This document shows, piece after piece, positions 6,475 to 15,432 of a DNA stretch of 58,008 nt. How positions within the stretch are numbered: the stretch's first letter is position 1; every line of letters begins with the position of its first letter. The position numbers and the translations under genes are program-made. The notes beneath the pieces are model-generated. The model was not told the origin of the DNA. It saw only the letters and a program-made list of their open reading frames with translations, and ran no database searches. The stretch lies in contig DQNS01000066.1 of assembly GCA_015659035.1 (NCBI GenBank), positions 1 to 58,008 on the forward strand, in the 5' to 3' direction. The stretch comes from Acidobacteriota bacterium. GTDB lineage: Bacteria; Acidobacteriota; Vicinamibacteria; Vicinamibacterales; UBA8438.

Positions 6475-9225
6475 ATGTCGATACTTGTATCCGGCCCGTC
6501 CGTGGAAGCGACGCACCCCGCCGCGCTCGACCAGTTCGACCCGACGCCGCTCGACTCGTCGTGCCCGCGCCCCATCGCCGTCGGCAAGTTCATCCGCATC
6601 GACGGCCAGCCATGGATTGTCCGAGGTGTGAGCTACGGCCCTTTCGCGCCCGACCACGAGAGCTGGCAGTTTCCACCCACCGGGCAGGTGGCGGATGACT
6701 TCTCCATGATGACGCGGTTCGGGATCAACACCGTCCGGCTGTATACGCCGCCTCCACCGACGGTGCTCGACGAGGCGGCTCGTCATGGACTACGACTCAT
6801 GATCGGGTTGCCGTGGGCGCAGCATGTCGCGTTTCTCGACGACCGCGCCCTCTGTCGTCGTATCCGCCGTGATCTCGAGGCACAGATACGCCGTCTCGGG
6901 AGTCACCCGGCGGTGCTGCTCTTCGCGATCGGGAACGAAGTGCCTGCAGCGGTCGCGCGCTGGCACGGCCGGGCGCGTCTCGAGCGTTTCCTCCGCGACC
7001 TATATCACGTCGCGAAGGACGCGTCACCCGAGAGCCTGCAGACCTACGTGAACTATCCACCTACCGAGTATTTGGAGTTACCGTTCCTCGATGTGGTGGC
7101 TTTCAATGTCTACCTGCATCGGGAATCGGAGTTGCGCGCCTATCTGGCCCGACTCCACCATCGGGCCGGCAACCGGCCGTTGCTGTTGGCGGAAGCCGGC
7201 GCCGACAGTCTCCGAGAGGGGCAGGCCGGGCAGGCCGCGCTGGTGGCCATGCAGCTGCGCTCGGCGCTCCGCGAAGGGGCCTGTGGCGCGGTGGCCTTCA
7301 GCTGGACCGACGAGTGGTGGCGCGGGGGTCGCGAGGTGGAGGATTGGGCGTTCGGGCTTCTGGATCGGGACCGTCGGCCCAAGCCGGCCCTGCACGCTGC
7401 GGCACAGGTGTTCATGGGACCGGACGTGCCGACGCAAGATGCCTGGCCCGACGTGTCGGTGGTGATCTGCGCGTACAACGCGGCCGACACCCTGGAGGAG
7501 TGTCTGGCTTCACTCGCGCGGTTGACCTATCCCGGCGTCGAGATCATCGTCGTCGACGACGGATCGCACGACGCGACCGCGGCCATCGCGAAACGGCACC
7601 CGACGGTCCGGCTCATCCAGGTGGATCACGGAGGGTTGAGCGCCGCCCGCAATGTAGGGCTCGCTCACGCGCGCGGCGAGATCGTGGCATATACGGATGC
7701 CGATGTCAGGGTGGAGCCGGAGTGGCTCACCTACCTGGTCGAGCCGATGCTCTCGTCGCGGCTCGCCGGGTCGGGTGGTCCGAACGTGGTGCCCCGCGAG
7801 GATTCCTGGCTCGCCCAGTGCGTCGCACGGGCGCCGGGCGGGCCGAGCCACGTGCTCTTCGACGATCGGATCGCCGAGCACGTGCCGGGGTGCAACATGG
7901 CGTTTCGTCGGGAGACGCTGCTGGCGCTGGGCGGGTTCAACCCGACCTTCACGAAGGCCGGCGACGATGTCGACCTGTGCTGGCGCCTGCAGGCGCGCGG
8001 CTGGAAGATCGGGTTCGCCCCGTGCGCTCTTGTCTGGCACCGTCACCGCTCGAGCGTCCGGGCGTACTGGCGCCAGCAACTCGGGTATGGGGAGAGCGAG
8101 AGCTGGTTGAAGCCGCTGCACCCGGAGAAATTCGCCGGGCGTCGGGCGATCTGGCGAGGGCATATCTACAGTCCGTTGCCGTTCGTGCGCTCCCTGCATT
8201 ACGCGAAGATCAATCTGGGCGTCTGGGGCTCCGCGGCATTTCCGTCAGTCTACCGGTTCGACGCGCACCCGTTCGCGCATCTACCGCACTCGATCCGTTG
8301 GCAGCTCAGCTCACTCGTGCTGTTGGCCACGGGGGGGGCGGCCCTCTGGACTCCGTTTCAGACTGCGGCGCTGGTCGTCTGTCTCGTGGGGGCGGGCGCG
8401 CTCGGGGCGACGGTCGCGAAGTGCCTGAGGTACGCCTTCGACACCGAGATCGACGCGCTCGCTCGGATCGGGCGCCTCCCCGAACCGGTGAGCCGGGCCC
8501 TCTATCGCATCACGGTGGCCTGGCTGCACTATGTTCAGCCGGTCGCCCGGACATACGGCCGCGTCCTCGGTTTTCTGTCTCCTGCCCGCCGGCCGCCGCT
8601 CGCCGTACCGCACCTGCAGGCCGTGGGCCCGCTGGGACGGGACGCGCAAAGAAGCGTGCGGCTTCTGATAGGTGCCATGGTCGAGGACCGGTTCTGGGGC
8701 GAGCGATGGGTAAGCGGTCACGCCCTGCTGGAGAAGATGACCGACTGGCTGCGCTCGTCGCGCACGGCCGATATCATCGAGATCGACGACGGGTGGCAGC
8801 CGCACCGCGACATCAGCGTGGCGGTGGGACGCTGGACGTGGCTTGATCTTCACGCCCTCGTCGAGGACCACGAAGGCGGGCGCTGCCTCCTTCGAGTGGC
8901 GACCCGCACGCGCCTGACCCGGGTGGGTGGATTCCTAGCGGGCACGGCGATCATGTCGATGCTCGCGGTCATCGCGGCCGGCGTGGTCATGGGCTGGTCG
9001 GCGGTAACACTGAGCGGGCCGGCGATGCTGGCCGTGCCGCTCTCGGTGGGGGCGGCCCGCGTTCTTGGCATGGCTCGTGTGGTCCGTCACGCGGTCGCCA
9101 CGGTAACGGCAGATGCCGGGCTGGTCCCGGTGGGCTCGCCCCGCGAGCGGGCGTCGTGGCGCGAGCGCGTCGTCGCGCGTTGGCGACGGTGGCGGGGCGA
9201 AGACGCCGAGCCGCGGCGGATCTGA
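6475..9225 (+). CDS. Bifunctional glycoside hydrolase (GH2-type barrel) - GT2 glycosyltransferase, membrane-bound
   Basis: From ATG 6475 the protein has 916 residues; no Shine-Dalgarno site marks the start, and an in-frame TTG at 6370 is possible. Residues 35-315 form a glycosidase barrel (GVSYGPF, NTVRLY, acid/base candidate E155 in AIGNEV, nucleophile candidate E240 in LLLAEAGADS). Residues 327-570 are a GT2 transferase (SVVICAYNAADTLEECL, VVDDGS, TDADV, PGCNMAFRRE, GDDVDLCWRLQARG). The C-terminal third has hydrophobic segments near residues 610-650 and 820-870. It may make and trim, or sense, an exopolysaccharide; the fusion itself is plain, the pathway is not. Confidence 0.85.
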   Translation: MSILVSGPSVEATHPAALDQFDPTPLDSSCPRPIAVGKFIRIDGQPWIVRGVSYGPFAPDHESWQFPPTGQVADDFSMMTRFGINTVRLYTPPPPTVLDEAARHGLRLMIGLPWAQHVAFLDDRALCRRIRRDLEAQIRRLGSHPAVLLFAIGNEVPAAVARWHGRARLERFLRDLYHVAKDASPESLQTYVNYPPTEYLELPFLDVVAFNVYLHRESELRAYLARLHHRAGNRPLLLAEAGADSLREGQAGQAALVAMQLRSALREGACGAVAFSWTDEWWRGGREVEDWAFGLLDRDRRPKPALHAAAQVFMGPDVPTQDAWPDVSVVICAYNAADTLEECLASLARLTYPGVEIIVVDDGSHDATAAIAKRHPTVRLIQVDHGGLSAARNVGLAHARGEIVAYTDADVRVEPEWLTYLVEPMLSSRLAGSGGPNVVPREDSWLAQCVARAPGGPSHVLFDDRIAEHVPGCNMAFRRETLLALGGFNPTFTKAGDDVDLCWRLQARGWKIGFAPCALVWHRHRSSVRAYWRQQLGYGESESWLKPLHPEKFAGRRAIWRGHIYSPLPFVRSLHYAKINLGVWGSAAFPSVYRFDAHPFAHLPHSIRWQLSSLVLLATGGAALWTPFQTAALVVCLVGAGALGATVAKCLRYAFDTEIDALARIGRLPEPVSRALYRITVAWLHYVQPVARTYGRVLGFLSPARRPPLAVPHLQAVGPLGRDAQRSVRLLIGAMVEDRFWGERWVSGHALLEKMTDWLRSSRTADIIEIDDGWQPHRDISVAVGRWTWLDLHALVEDHEGGRCLLRVATRTRLTRVGGFLAGTAIMSMLAVIAAGVVMGWSAVTLSGPAMLAVPLSVGAARVLGMARVVRHAVATVTADAGLVPVGSPRERASWRERVVARWRRWRGEDAEPRRI

Positions 9226-9253
9226 CGAGGGCGCGTCATCTGCACTCGGGTCC

Positions 9254-10705
9254 CTAGTTCAATATCGGTGGCTTCCACCGCCGCCGCGGCGCCAGCCGGC
9301 CGCTGCCGGCCCTACCCGTCACCCGGCCGTTCTCGTAGACCACCTCGCCGCGGCGGATTGTCACGATCGGCCAGCCGGTGACCTCGCGGCCCGCGTGAAT
9401 CGAGAAGCCGGTGTTCGACAGCGCGTCCTCGTCCCGGATCGTGCGCGTCTCGTCCGGGTCCCAGATCACCAGGTCCGCGTCGGCGCCGACGGCGATCGTG
9501 CCCTTGGCCGGATACAGCCCGAACAGCTTCGCCGGGTTGGTCGCCGTCAGGGCGACGAACTGCTCCACCGTGATCCGGCCGGTGCGGACGCCGTCCGAGT
9601 AGAGCATCGGCCGCATCACTTGCAGGTTGTTCATCCCGGCACGGTGCCGCTGTACTGTCTGGGTGGGGTCGAGCTTCTGCTCGCGGGTGTAGGCGACATG
9701 GTCGGTGCCGATCGTGTGGATGGTTCCCCGGGCGATGCCGTCCCAGAGCGCGTCCTGGTCCTGCTGGGTTCGCAGCGGAGGTTGCCCCATGAAGAGTCCG
9801 GCGTCGAGTCCATCGAACCGCTCCCGAGTGAGATGGAGATAGATCGGTCGCGTCTCGACGTAGACGGGCAACCCGCGGGCCTGGGCCTCCTCGGCGACGC
9901 GTAACGCGTGTTCCGAGGAGAGATGGACGAGATAGACTGGTGCGCCGGTCGCCTCGCTGAACGCCACCGCGCGCTGGGTGGCGACCAGCTCGGCCAGCAC
10001 CGGTCGGGCGTCGGGGTAGAAGCGGAGCGCGCCACGTCCCTCGGTGATGAACCGCTCGGCCGTGGTCGACACGATCGCGGCGTCCTCGCAGTGCAGCATC
10101 GTCAGGATGCCGGTGTCGCCGGCGGTGGCCAGCAGGTTCAGGAATCCCGGCACGTCACGGTCGAAGCTGGGGCGCACCATGAACACCTTGAGGCTCGTGT
10201 GCCCCGACCGAGCAAGTGCCTCGAGCTGCGGAGTGACCAGTGCGGCGTCACCGATGATCGGGTGCAGGATGACGTCGGCGATCGCCTCCGTTTCTACCTG
10301 GGCGGTCGCCTGGGCCATCGCCTCGGCCACCTGATCACCGCGGAGGGTGACGAAGTTCGAGATCGTGGTGATGCCGCCCGCAAGCGCCGCCGCCGAGCCG
10401 CTGGTGTAGTCGTCGACCCAGTTGCCGCCCAGATGCACGTGAGGGTCGATGCCGCCCGGCAGCACGAGTAGCCCATCGGCGTCGATCTCGCGCGCACCGG
10501 AGCCGGCGGCCAGACGCTCGCCGATCTCGCCGATCTCATCGATGAGACCGTTGCGGATGCGCAGGTCCCCCCGCACGGTGCCCTCGTCCGCGATGATCGT
10601 GCCGTTGCGGATGATCAGCTCCGTCGGCTGTCCCGTGGCCACACCGGTGCCCAGCCCGAGGGCGACGGCGATGACCAGAGCTCTGAGATGCGTTGGTCGG
10701 ATCAC
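9254..10705 (-). CDS. Secreted D-hydantoinase/dihydropyrimidinase-like amidohydrolase
   Basis: Start GTG 10705 has AAGGAGG about seven bases upstream. A signal peptide (ending near VATGQ) precedes a cyclic amidohydrolase of 483 residues. All binuclear-metal ligands are visible: H89 and H91 (DPHVH), carboxylated K173 (TSLKVF), H205 (LHCED), H261 (VHLSSEH) and D335 (GTDHVAY). Hydantoinases open cyclic imides such as hydantoins or dihydropyrimidines; a periplasmic location is unusual for the classical enzyme. It is convergent with the glycosyltransferase fusion (28 bp between stops). Confidence 0.88.
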   Translation of the reverse strand: MIRPTHLRALVIAVALGLGTGVATGQPTELIIRNGTIIADEGTVRGDLRIRNGLIDEIGEIGERLAAGSGAREIDADGLLVLPGGIDPHVHLGGNWVDDYTSGSAAALAGGITTISNFVTLRGDQVAEAMAQATAQVETEAIADVILHPIIGDAALVTPQLEALARSGHTSLKVFMVRPSFDRDVPGFLNLLATAGDTGILTMLHCEDAAIVSTTAERFITEGRGALRFYPDARPVLAELVATQRAVAFSEATGAPVYLVHLSSEHALRVAEEAQARGLPVYVETRPIYLHLTRERFDGLDAGLFMGQPPLRTQQDQDALWDGIARGTIHTIGTDHVAYTREQKLDPTQTVQRHRAGMNNLQVMRPMLYSDGVRTGRITVEQFVALTATNPAKLFGLYPAKGTIAVGADADLVIWDPDETRTIRDEDALSNTGFSIHAGREVTGWPIVTIRRGEVVYENGRVTGRAGSGRLAPRRRWKPPILN

Positions 10706-10765
10706 GAGAGATCCTCCTTATGGACAACGCAATGCTCGCACGAACACGGAGGCGCCATGATGCCA

Positions 10766-10799
10766 CCCTCACCCCGGCCCTCTCCCAGAGGGAGAGGGG
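10766..10799. repeat. CCCTCTCCC-type palindromic repeat, copy 1
   Basis: CCCTCACCCCGG is followed by CCCTCTCCC (10778-10786) and its inverted partner GGGAGAGGG (10790-10798). A second copy lies at 19578-19612 on the other strand. These two bracket the bat operon. The palindrome resembles widespread intergenic repeats of many bacteria and may act as a transcript-end hairpin. Confidence 0.6.
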
Positions 10800-10829
10800 G
10801 AGACCGGAGCGGCGAAGGCGGGGACTTTC

Positions 10830-11600
10830 TCAAATGGGTTCCAGCTGGTCGGCGCGGACCCAGCCGACCTTGCCGTCCTCGAGGATGATCTCGATCCACA
10901 CGTCGGATCGGCGGTCTGTCCGCACCTTGGTGCCCTCGTGTACCGCGAAGATCTGGAGCGCGCTGTCGTCCGACGGCGCGCTCTGGACCGCGGTCTCCTC
11001 GGCCATGATCACCGCCTCCTCGTCGGCGCCGATCCCGAGCTCCCGCACGGCCAGGTTGAGACCGAGGACGAGGGTCACGGTCGCGCCCGCGATGGCGAGT
11101 CGACGGCCCCACGCCGCCAGGGCCGTCGCCGGTCGGAGTATCACGAGGATCACCGCCGTCATCGCCACCAGGTAGGCGAGCGCGACCAGCCAGACCAGCG
11201 CCCCCCGGGGCACCAACCCCACCCACCAGCCGCCGGCGCGGAACAGCCAGAACCCGGGTAGTGGGGTAATCTCGTCCGCGGTCAGCGACCGGGCCAGCTC
11301 GAGGTTGGCCAGCAGGTCGCCGTCGCTGGGCATCAGCCGTCGCGCCCGCTCGTAGTACAGGATCGCCGGGCCGAGCTCGCCCAGCTTGAAGTAGGTGTTG
11401 CCGATGTTGTAGTAGAGCTCGCCACTCTCGAGTCCGTCGTCGAGAATCTGCGCGTAGCGCTCGAGCGCCCCGTCGAAGTCCCCCGCCTGGTAGCGCTGGT
11501 TGCCCTCGTCGAAGAAGGCGCCCTGGCCCGCGCACACCTCGGCCGTGAGGAGCCCCAGCCAGACAGCTGCCATCAGCGGTAGGAACGGTCTCGCTGTCAT
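10830..11600 (-). CDS. batE: BatE-like TPR and SH3-domain membrane protein
   Basis: Start ATG 11600 overlaps the batD stop by one base. The 256-residue protein has a signal peptide, two or three TPR units (FFDEGNQRYQAGDFDGALERYAQ, ELYYNIGNTYFKLGELGPAI, YYERARRLMPSDGDLLANLE), two membrane segments (about residues 123-150 and 160-180), and a C-terminal bacterial SH3-like domain (FAVHEGTKVRTDRRSDVWIE). This is the last gene of the bat operon. BatE-type proteins are thought to scaffold the Bat complex; the symbol is by position and architecture. Confidence 0.75.
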   Translation of the reverse strand: MTARPFLPLMAAVWLGLLTAEVCAGQGAFFDEGNQRYQAGDFDGALERYAQILDDGLESGELYYNIGNTYFKLGELGPAILYYERARRLMPSDGDLLANLELARSLTADEITPLPGFWLFRAGGWWVGLVPRGALVWLVALAYLVAMTAVILVILRPATALAAWGRRLAIAGATVTLVLGLNLAVRELGIGADEEAVIMAEETAVQSAPSDDSALQIFAVHEGTKVRTDRRSDVWIEIILEDGKVGWVRADQLEPI

Positions 11601-13396
11601 CACAACGCTTGGTCGAGGTCGGTCATCGCCCGCGCGGCGCGGGTCAGCATGTCCTGCATCGCCAGGGTATCCGGCTCGGTTGGCGCGAAGCGCTGGCGGT
11701 CGCAGTCCTCCAGACACCCCAGGTAGGCGTCGATCACCCCGGGTGCCACACCACGTGACGTCAGCCGTGCACGGATCTCATCCCGTATCAACCCGGCCTC
11801 GGCCAGGTTCAGCTTGTCGCCGAGAAAGCCCTGCAGTGCCCGCCCGACCTCGGCGTGGAACGCCCGGTGCCGGTCCGGCGAGCGCAGCGACTCCGCCCGG
11901 GCCAGCCGCTGTTTCGCCAGCCGCGCGGCGCGGCGACGCCGTGCGTAGGCCACATCACCCGTCAACCGGTCCTGGTGCCGTCGGGCGGCGACGGCACCGG
12001 CGACCGCACACATCGGCACCAGCACGATCGCCCAGAACCCGGCGCTGCGGACGAGCGAGCCGCCGACCGGGCGGAAGCCTGGTATCGCGATCCGGATGAA
12101 CCGGATGTCCTGCCGCTGCAGGTCGACCCCGGTGCGAAAACGGCCGGCCGGCCCTGCCATCGGGTCACCGGCCACGGTGAGGGTGATCGGGTCGGACGCC
12201 GCCTCGGCGTAGGTCCCGGCGTCGACGTCGAAGTAGGCCAGCTTCACCGCCGGAATGGTCACCTGGCCCGGCGCGCGCGGCACGATGACGTACTCGAAGA
12301 TCTTGCTGCCCCGCACCCCGTCTTCGGTCGGGTCCACCCGTTCGCTGACGTCAGGCGGGTAGACCTCGACGTCGGACGGAAAGCCCAGCTCCGGCTCCGG
12401 AAGGGTGCGGATGTTGCCGGTCCCGGACACCTCGAGTCGATAGGTCAGGGCGTCGTTGGTCTCGGCGTCGATCCGGTCGATCGAGGCCGAGACCTCCAGC
12501 CGGCCGACCAGCCCCGTGAACGCGTCCGGTCGCCCCGCCTCCGGGAGCGGGAGCACCTCGATCTCGACCGGGTTGGACCCGACGACCACCGATACGCGAC
12601 TGCCGAAGAGGCCGCCGAACGGGTCGCCGAAGAGGCTGCGTGACCTCCGTTGTACGCGCACCTGGGTCTCGAGCGTCAGCGGCGCCAGCGTCTTGGTGCC
12701 GGCACCGGTGGGGAACAGGGCGACCCGCCGGACCACGGCGCTTGTGTATTGCCGCCCGTCGCGTACGACCTGCTCGACCCGCGCCTGCGGGTCCTCGAGC
12801 TCTTCGACCCAGAAGCCGGTGGTGCCCGGCTGCTGCATGATGTTGTAGCCGTCGACGTCGACACGGGTGAAGATCCGGTACTCGACGATGACCGGCTCGT
12901 TCACATACACCCGCGGCTTGCTCGCCGTGGCGGTGATGAACAGATCCTCCGGCGCGACGGTTCCGTCCGCCCCGGGTGGGCCGGACCGGGACGTCGGCGC
13001 GGGTCCGTCGGTGATCCGGATCGTCAGCGGCTCGGTGCGCAGGTCCCGCCCGCCGGCTCGCACCGTGACCGGTCCGATCTCGAACGTGCCTTCCGCCGTC
13101 GCCTGGAACCGGTGCTGGAACGTCAGCGACAGCGACGTGCGGCCGTTGACGATCTGCATCGACGTCGAGGTGCCCGAGCCGAGGTATACGGCGAACGCTG
13201 ACAGGTCGGGCAGCACCGGCGGGTCTTCGTCGAGCTGCTGTGTTCCCGAGATCTCGACGTTCAGCACGAACTGCCGGTTGAGCAGCACCTCGGTCTGGCT
13301 CAGATAGGCCCTGACCGTCTGGGCGAGCCCCTGGGCCGGTAGTCCCAGAACGACGCCGAAGCCGAGCCCGAGCACGACGATGAGGCGCTTCACCAT
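11600..13396 (-). CDS. batD: BatD family protein
   Basis: The 598-residue protein has a signal peptide (ends near GLAQ) and the BatD beta-sandwich start VRAYLSQTEVLLNRQFVLNVEISG. Further family patterns are PVIVEYRIFTRVDVDGYNI, FPTGAGTKTLAPLTLE and the repeated transglutaminase-like sandwich segments. A membrane helix (about 450-472, SAGFWAIVLVPMCAVAGAV) comes before a helical cytoplasmic tail. It overlaps the upstream TPR gene by seven bases and the downstream batE by one. BatD is taken to be the periplasmic part of the MoxR/VWA complex. Confidence 0.88.
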   Translation of the reverse strand: MVKRLIVVLGLGFGVVLGLPAQGLAQTVRAYLSQTEVLLNRQFVLNVEISGTQQLDEDPPVLPDLSAFAVYLGSGTSTSMQIVNGRTSLSLTFQHRFQATAEGTFEIGPVTVRAGGRDLRTEPLTIRITDGPAPTSRSGPPGADGTVAPEDLFITATASKPRVYVNEPVIVEYRIFTRVDVDGYNIMQQPGTTGFWVEELEDPQARVEQVVRDGRQYTSAVVRRVALFPTGAGTKTLAPLTLETQVRVQRRSRSLFGDPFGGLFGSRVSVVVGSNPVEIEVLPLPEAGRPDAFTGLVGRLEVSASIDRIDAETNDALTYRLEVSGTGNIRTLPEPELGFPSDVEVYPPDVSERVDPTEDGVRGSKIFEYVIVPRAPGQVTIPAVKLAYFDVDAGTYAEAASDPITLTVAGDPMAGPAGRFRTGVDLQRQDIRFIRIAIPGFRPVGGSLVRSAGFWAIVLVPMCAVAGAVAARRHQDRLTGDVAYARRRRAARLAKQRLARAESLRSPDRHRAFHAEVGRALQGFLGDKLNLAEAGLIRDEIRARLTSRGVAPGVIDAYLGCLEDCDRQRFAPTEPDTLAMQDMLTRAARAMTDLDQAL

Positions 13397-14166
13397 GGCC
13401 TCCTCGGCGGACGGGCCGGCGCGGTGGTCTGGCGCTGGCGCTGGATCTGGCTCGGGTCTTCGTCGATGGCCTGTAGCAGACGCTCGGCCTCCTCGCGGCT
13501 CATGGCACCCGGTGGCGGCGGCTGTTCGGCGTTCTCTTGTTGCTGCTCCTGGGGCTGGTCCTGCTGTTGCTCCGGTGGTTCCTGATCCTCCGGCTGATCC
13601 GGTTGCTCTTGATCCTGTTCCTGCTCCGACTGCGGCCGGTCCTGCTGATCTCGGGCCTCGTCGTTTTCGTCTTGCTGGTCGTCCGACTCCTGCTGCTGTT
13701 GCTCCTGGAGCTGCTCGAGCGTTACCTCGAAGTTGTGCTTGGCGTCGGTGTCGGCGGGGTTCCGCCGCAGCGCCTCCTTGTAGGCCTCGAGCGCCGGCTC
13801 GAGCTGTTGCTGCTTGTACAGGGCGTTGCCGAGGTTGTACCAGGCCTGGGCTTCGATCCTCGGGTCGCCGCTCTCGACCGCCCGCCGGTACGACTCCATC
13901 GCGCGCTGGAGCTCCTCGGTTCGATACAGCGCGTTGCCGTCGTTGAACGGCACGATAGGCGAGTCGGGCGCCTCACGCAGCGCCTCCAGATACTGCTCGT
14001 GCGCTTCCTCGTAGCGACCTTCGTCGTAGAGCCGGTTGCCCGCGTCGACCGCCCCGCGGCCCGGCTGCGCCGCGGCGATCGAAGGCAGCGCAAGACAGGC
14101 GAGCACCGCCACGCACCCTAGACATCTTCTAGGGGTGACGTCGTAACGTGTGAAGCACGTTTTCAT
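13390..14166 (-). CDS. batC: BatC-like TPR protein with Gln/Glu-rich tail
   Basis: From ATG 14166 the product has 258 residues: a signal peptide (ending SIAAAQ), then three to four TPRs (GNRLYDEGRYEEAHEQYLEAL, GNALYRTEELQRAMESYRRAV, YNLGNALYKQQQLEPALEAY). Residues of about 165-225 are an extreme Gln/Glu/Asp-rich low-complexity tract. No Shine-Dalgarno site is clear, and the bases just upstream belong to a hairpin repeat, so the start is the least certain part. The 3' end overlaps batD by seven bases. Within the signal-peptide codons, CCCTAGA and TCTAGGG form a 7-bp inverted repeat. Confidence 0.78.
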   Translation of the reverse strand: MKTCFTRYDVTPRRCLGCVAVLACLALPSIAAAQPGRGAVDAGNRLYDEGRYEEAHEQYLEALREAPDSPIVPFNDGNALYRTEELQRAMESYRRAVESGDPRIEAQAWYNLGNALYKQQQLEPALEAYKEALRRNPADTDAKHNFEVTLEQLQEQQQQESDDQQDENDEARDQQDRPQSEQEQDQEQPDQPEDQEPPEQQQDQPQEQQQENAEQPPPPGAMSREEAERLLQAIDEDPSQIQRQRQTTAPARPPRRPW

Positions 14167-14213
14167 GACATGCGGAGATGTCTCGGCCCCGCGTAGCGGG
14201 CTGTGAGAAAAGC
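14167..14213 (-). repeat. Hairpin repeat family 2, copy 1
   Basis: Read on the minus strand, GCTTTTCTCACAGCCC continues with GCTACGCGGGG and ends in a hairpin, GACAT-CTCCGC-ATGTC. A related copy lies at 24354-24409 (about 30 of the first 36 positions shared). Both copies end in a stem, of different sequence, directly before a gene start. Confidence 0.5.
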
Positions 14214-14275
14214 TTCTGCTAGCGCGGCTGCGCCGTCTTCGCTGGTCGGTCTGAGGCGCAGACGCGGTGTCAGCG

Positions 14276-15307
14276 TCACTTGAACCTCCCGGCCCAGGCG
14301 GTCCGGACGCGACGCCGGTCACAGACCAGCGTCTCGGCGACCAGGAGCGCCAACGCGAGCCCGAGAAACAGCTGGTACTGCTCGTCGAACAGCGTCACCT
14401 GTTCCGCCTCGAACTCCTGGCCCTTACCGGCAGTGAGCTCCTCGGCCAGGAGCGTCATCTCGGTGCCGGCCGGCGAGGCGCGGTAGTAGAGGCCGCCCGT
14501 GCGTGTTGCGATCGTCTGCAGGGTCGTTTCGTCGAGCTGCGAGGTGACGACGGTGCCGTCGGCGTCCCGTGTGAACCCCTGTGGGCGGCCGGTGGCATCG
14601 AACTCCGGAATCGGCACCCCTTCGGCCGACCCGATGCCGACGGTGTAGATTCGCACCCCTGCCTCGCGCGCCCGCTCGAGGGCGCCGTCCACCTCTCCTT
14701 CGTGGTCCTCGCCGTCGGTGATGACCACCAGCACCCGATGACGCCGGTCGGTCTCGGCGAAGGCGTCCAGCGCCACCTCGATCGCCTGCCCGAGGTTGGT
14801 TCCCTGCACCGACATCGTGTCCGGGTCCATCGCGTTCAGGAACAGGTTCGCGGCGCCGTAGTCCAGGGTCAAGGGGCTCTGCACGAACGCCTCACCGGCG
14901 AAGGCGACCAGCCCGACGCGGTCGCCTTCCAGATGGTCGATCAGGTCGGCGATGGCGAACTTCGCTTTCTGCAGCCGGTTCGGCGCCACGTCCTCGGCCA
15001 CCATCGAGGCCGACAGATCCAGCGCGATGACGATGTCCTGACCCTCGCGGCGGACCGTTTCGACACGGGTGCCGAACTGCGGCCGTCCCAGCGCCGTCAC
15101 CAGCAGCGCGACGGAGACGACGAGCAGCACGGTCTTCACCGTCTGGCCGTGACGGCTGACGGTCGCCGTCAGCCGGTCGACCAGCTGCAGACCGCCGAAT
15201 CGGGCGAGGTCGCGGCGTGTTCGCGCCTGGGCCCACCAGGCCAGCGCGGTCAGCGCCGGCACCAGCAGATAGGCGAACAACATGTCGCTCGCACCGAACC
15301 TGAACAT
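14276..15307 (-). CDS. batB: BatB-like membrane VWA protein
   Basis: The 343-residue protein has the Bat VWA layout: membrane helices at about 10-27 and 58-75, a VWA domain with MIDAS motif D97-L-S99-A-S101 (VIALDLSASMVAEDV), the Thr of the GTNLG loop and the Asp of VVITDGEDHEGEV, then a last helix near 315-335. It is the second of two consecutive VWA genes. A heptamer-hairpin element separates it from batA. VWA proteins of this operon are thought to assemble with MoxR ATPase as metal-dependent chaperone or complex-building units. Confidence 0.88.
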   Translation of the reverse strand: MFRFGASDMLFAYLLVPALTALAWWAQARTRRDLARFGGLQLVDRLTATVSRHGQTVKTVLLVVSVALLVTALGRPQFGTRVETVRREGQDIVIALDLSASMVAEDVAPNRLQKAKFAIADLIDHLEGDRVGLVAFAGEAFVQSPLTLDYGAANLFLNAMDPDTMSVQGTNLGQAIEVALDAFAETDRRHRVLVVITDGEDHEGEVDGALERAREAGVRIYTVGIGSAEGVPIPEFDATGRPQGFTRDADGTVVTSQLDETTLQTIATRTGGLYYRASPAGTEMTLLAEELTAGKGQEFEAEQVTLFDEQYQLFLGLALALLVAETLVCDRRRVRTAWAGRFK

Positions 15308-15374
15308 TCTGATTCGTCCCGTTCCGTCCCTGGCGGGTCTGACGACCCGCCGCTACGACGGTAGTGAAGGAGAC

Positions 15375-15426
15375 GGCGAAGCCCCCCGGCTCCTCCTGCC
15401 TTCTGCCTTCTGCCTTCTGCCTTCTT
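15375..15426 (-). repeat. Heptamer-hairpin element (monomer) between batA and batB
   Basis: The core GGCGAAGCCCCCCGGC is followed by five imperfect copies of a 7-nt unit (about TTCTGCC). Read on the minus strand it is array, then stem-loop with loop GGGGCTTCG; the stem is GGAG-c-CGG with CCG-t-CTCC, one mismatch. It fills the whole gap between the two VWA genes. Confidence 0.75.
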
Positions 15427-15432
15427 GGGTGT

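Noticed and set aside
7314..8846. 510-residue plus-strand frame inside the glycosidase-glycosyltransferase gene
   Set aside because: It is a shifted frame of a gene with clear catalytic motifs; its composition (Arg, Gly, Ala) is typical of a shadow.
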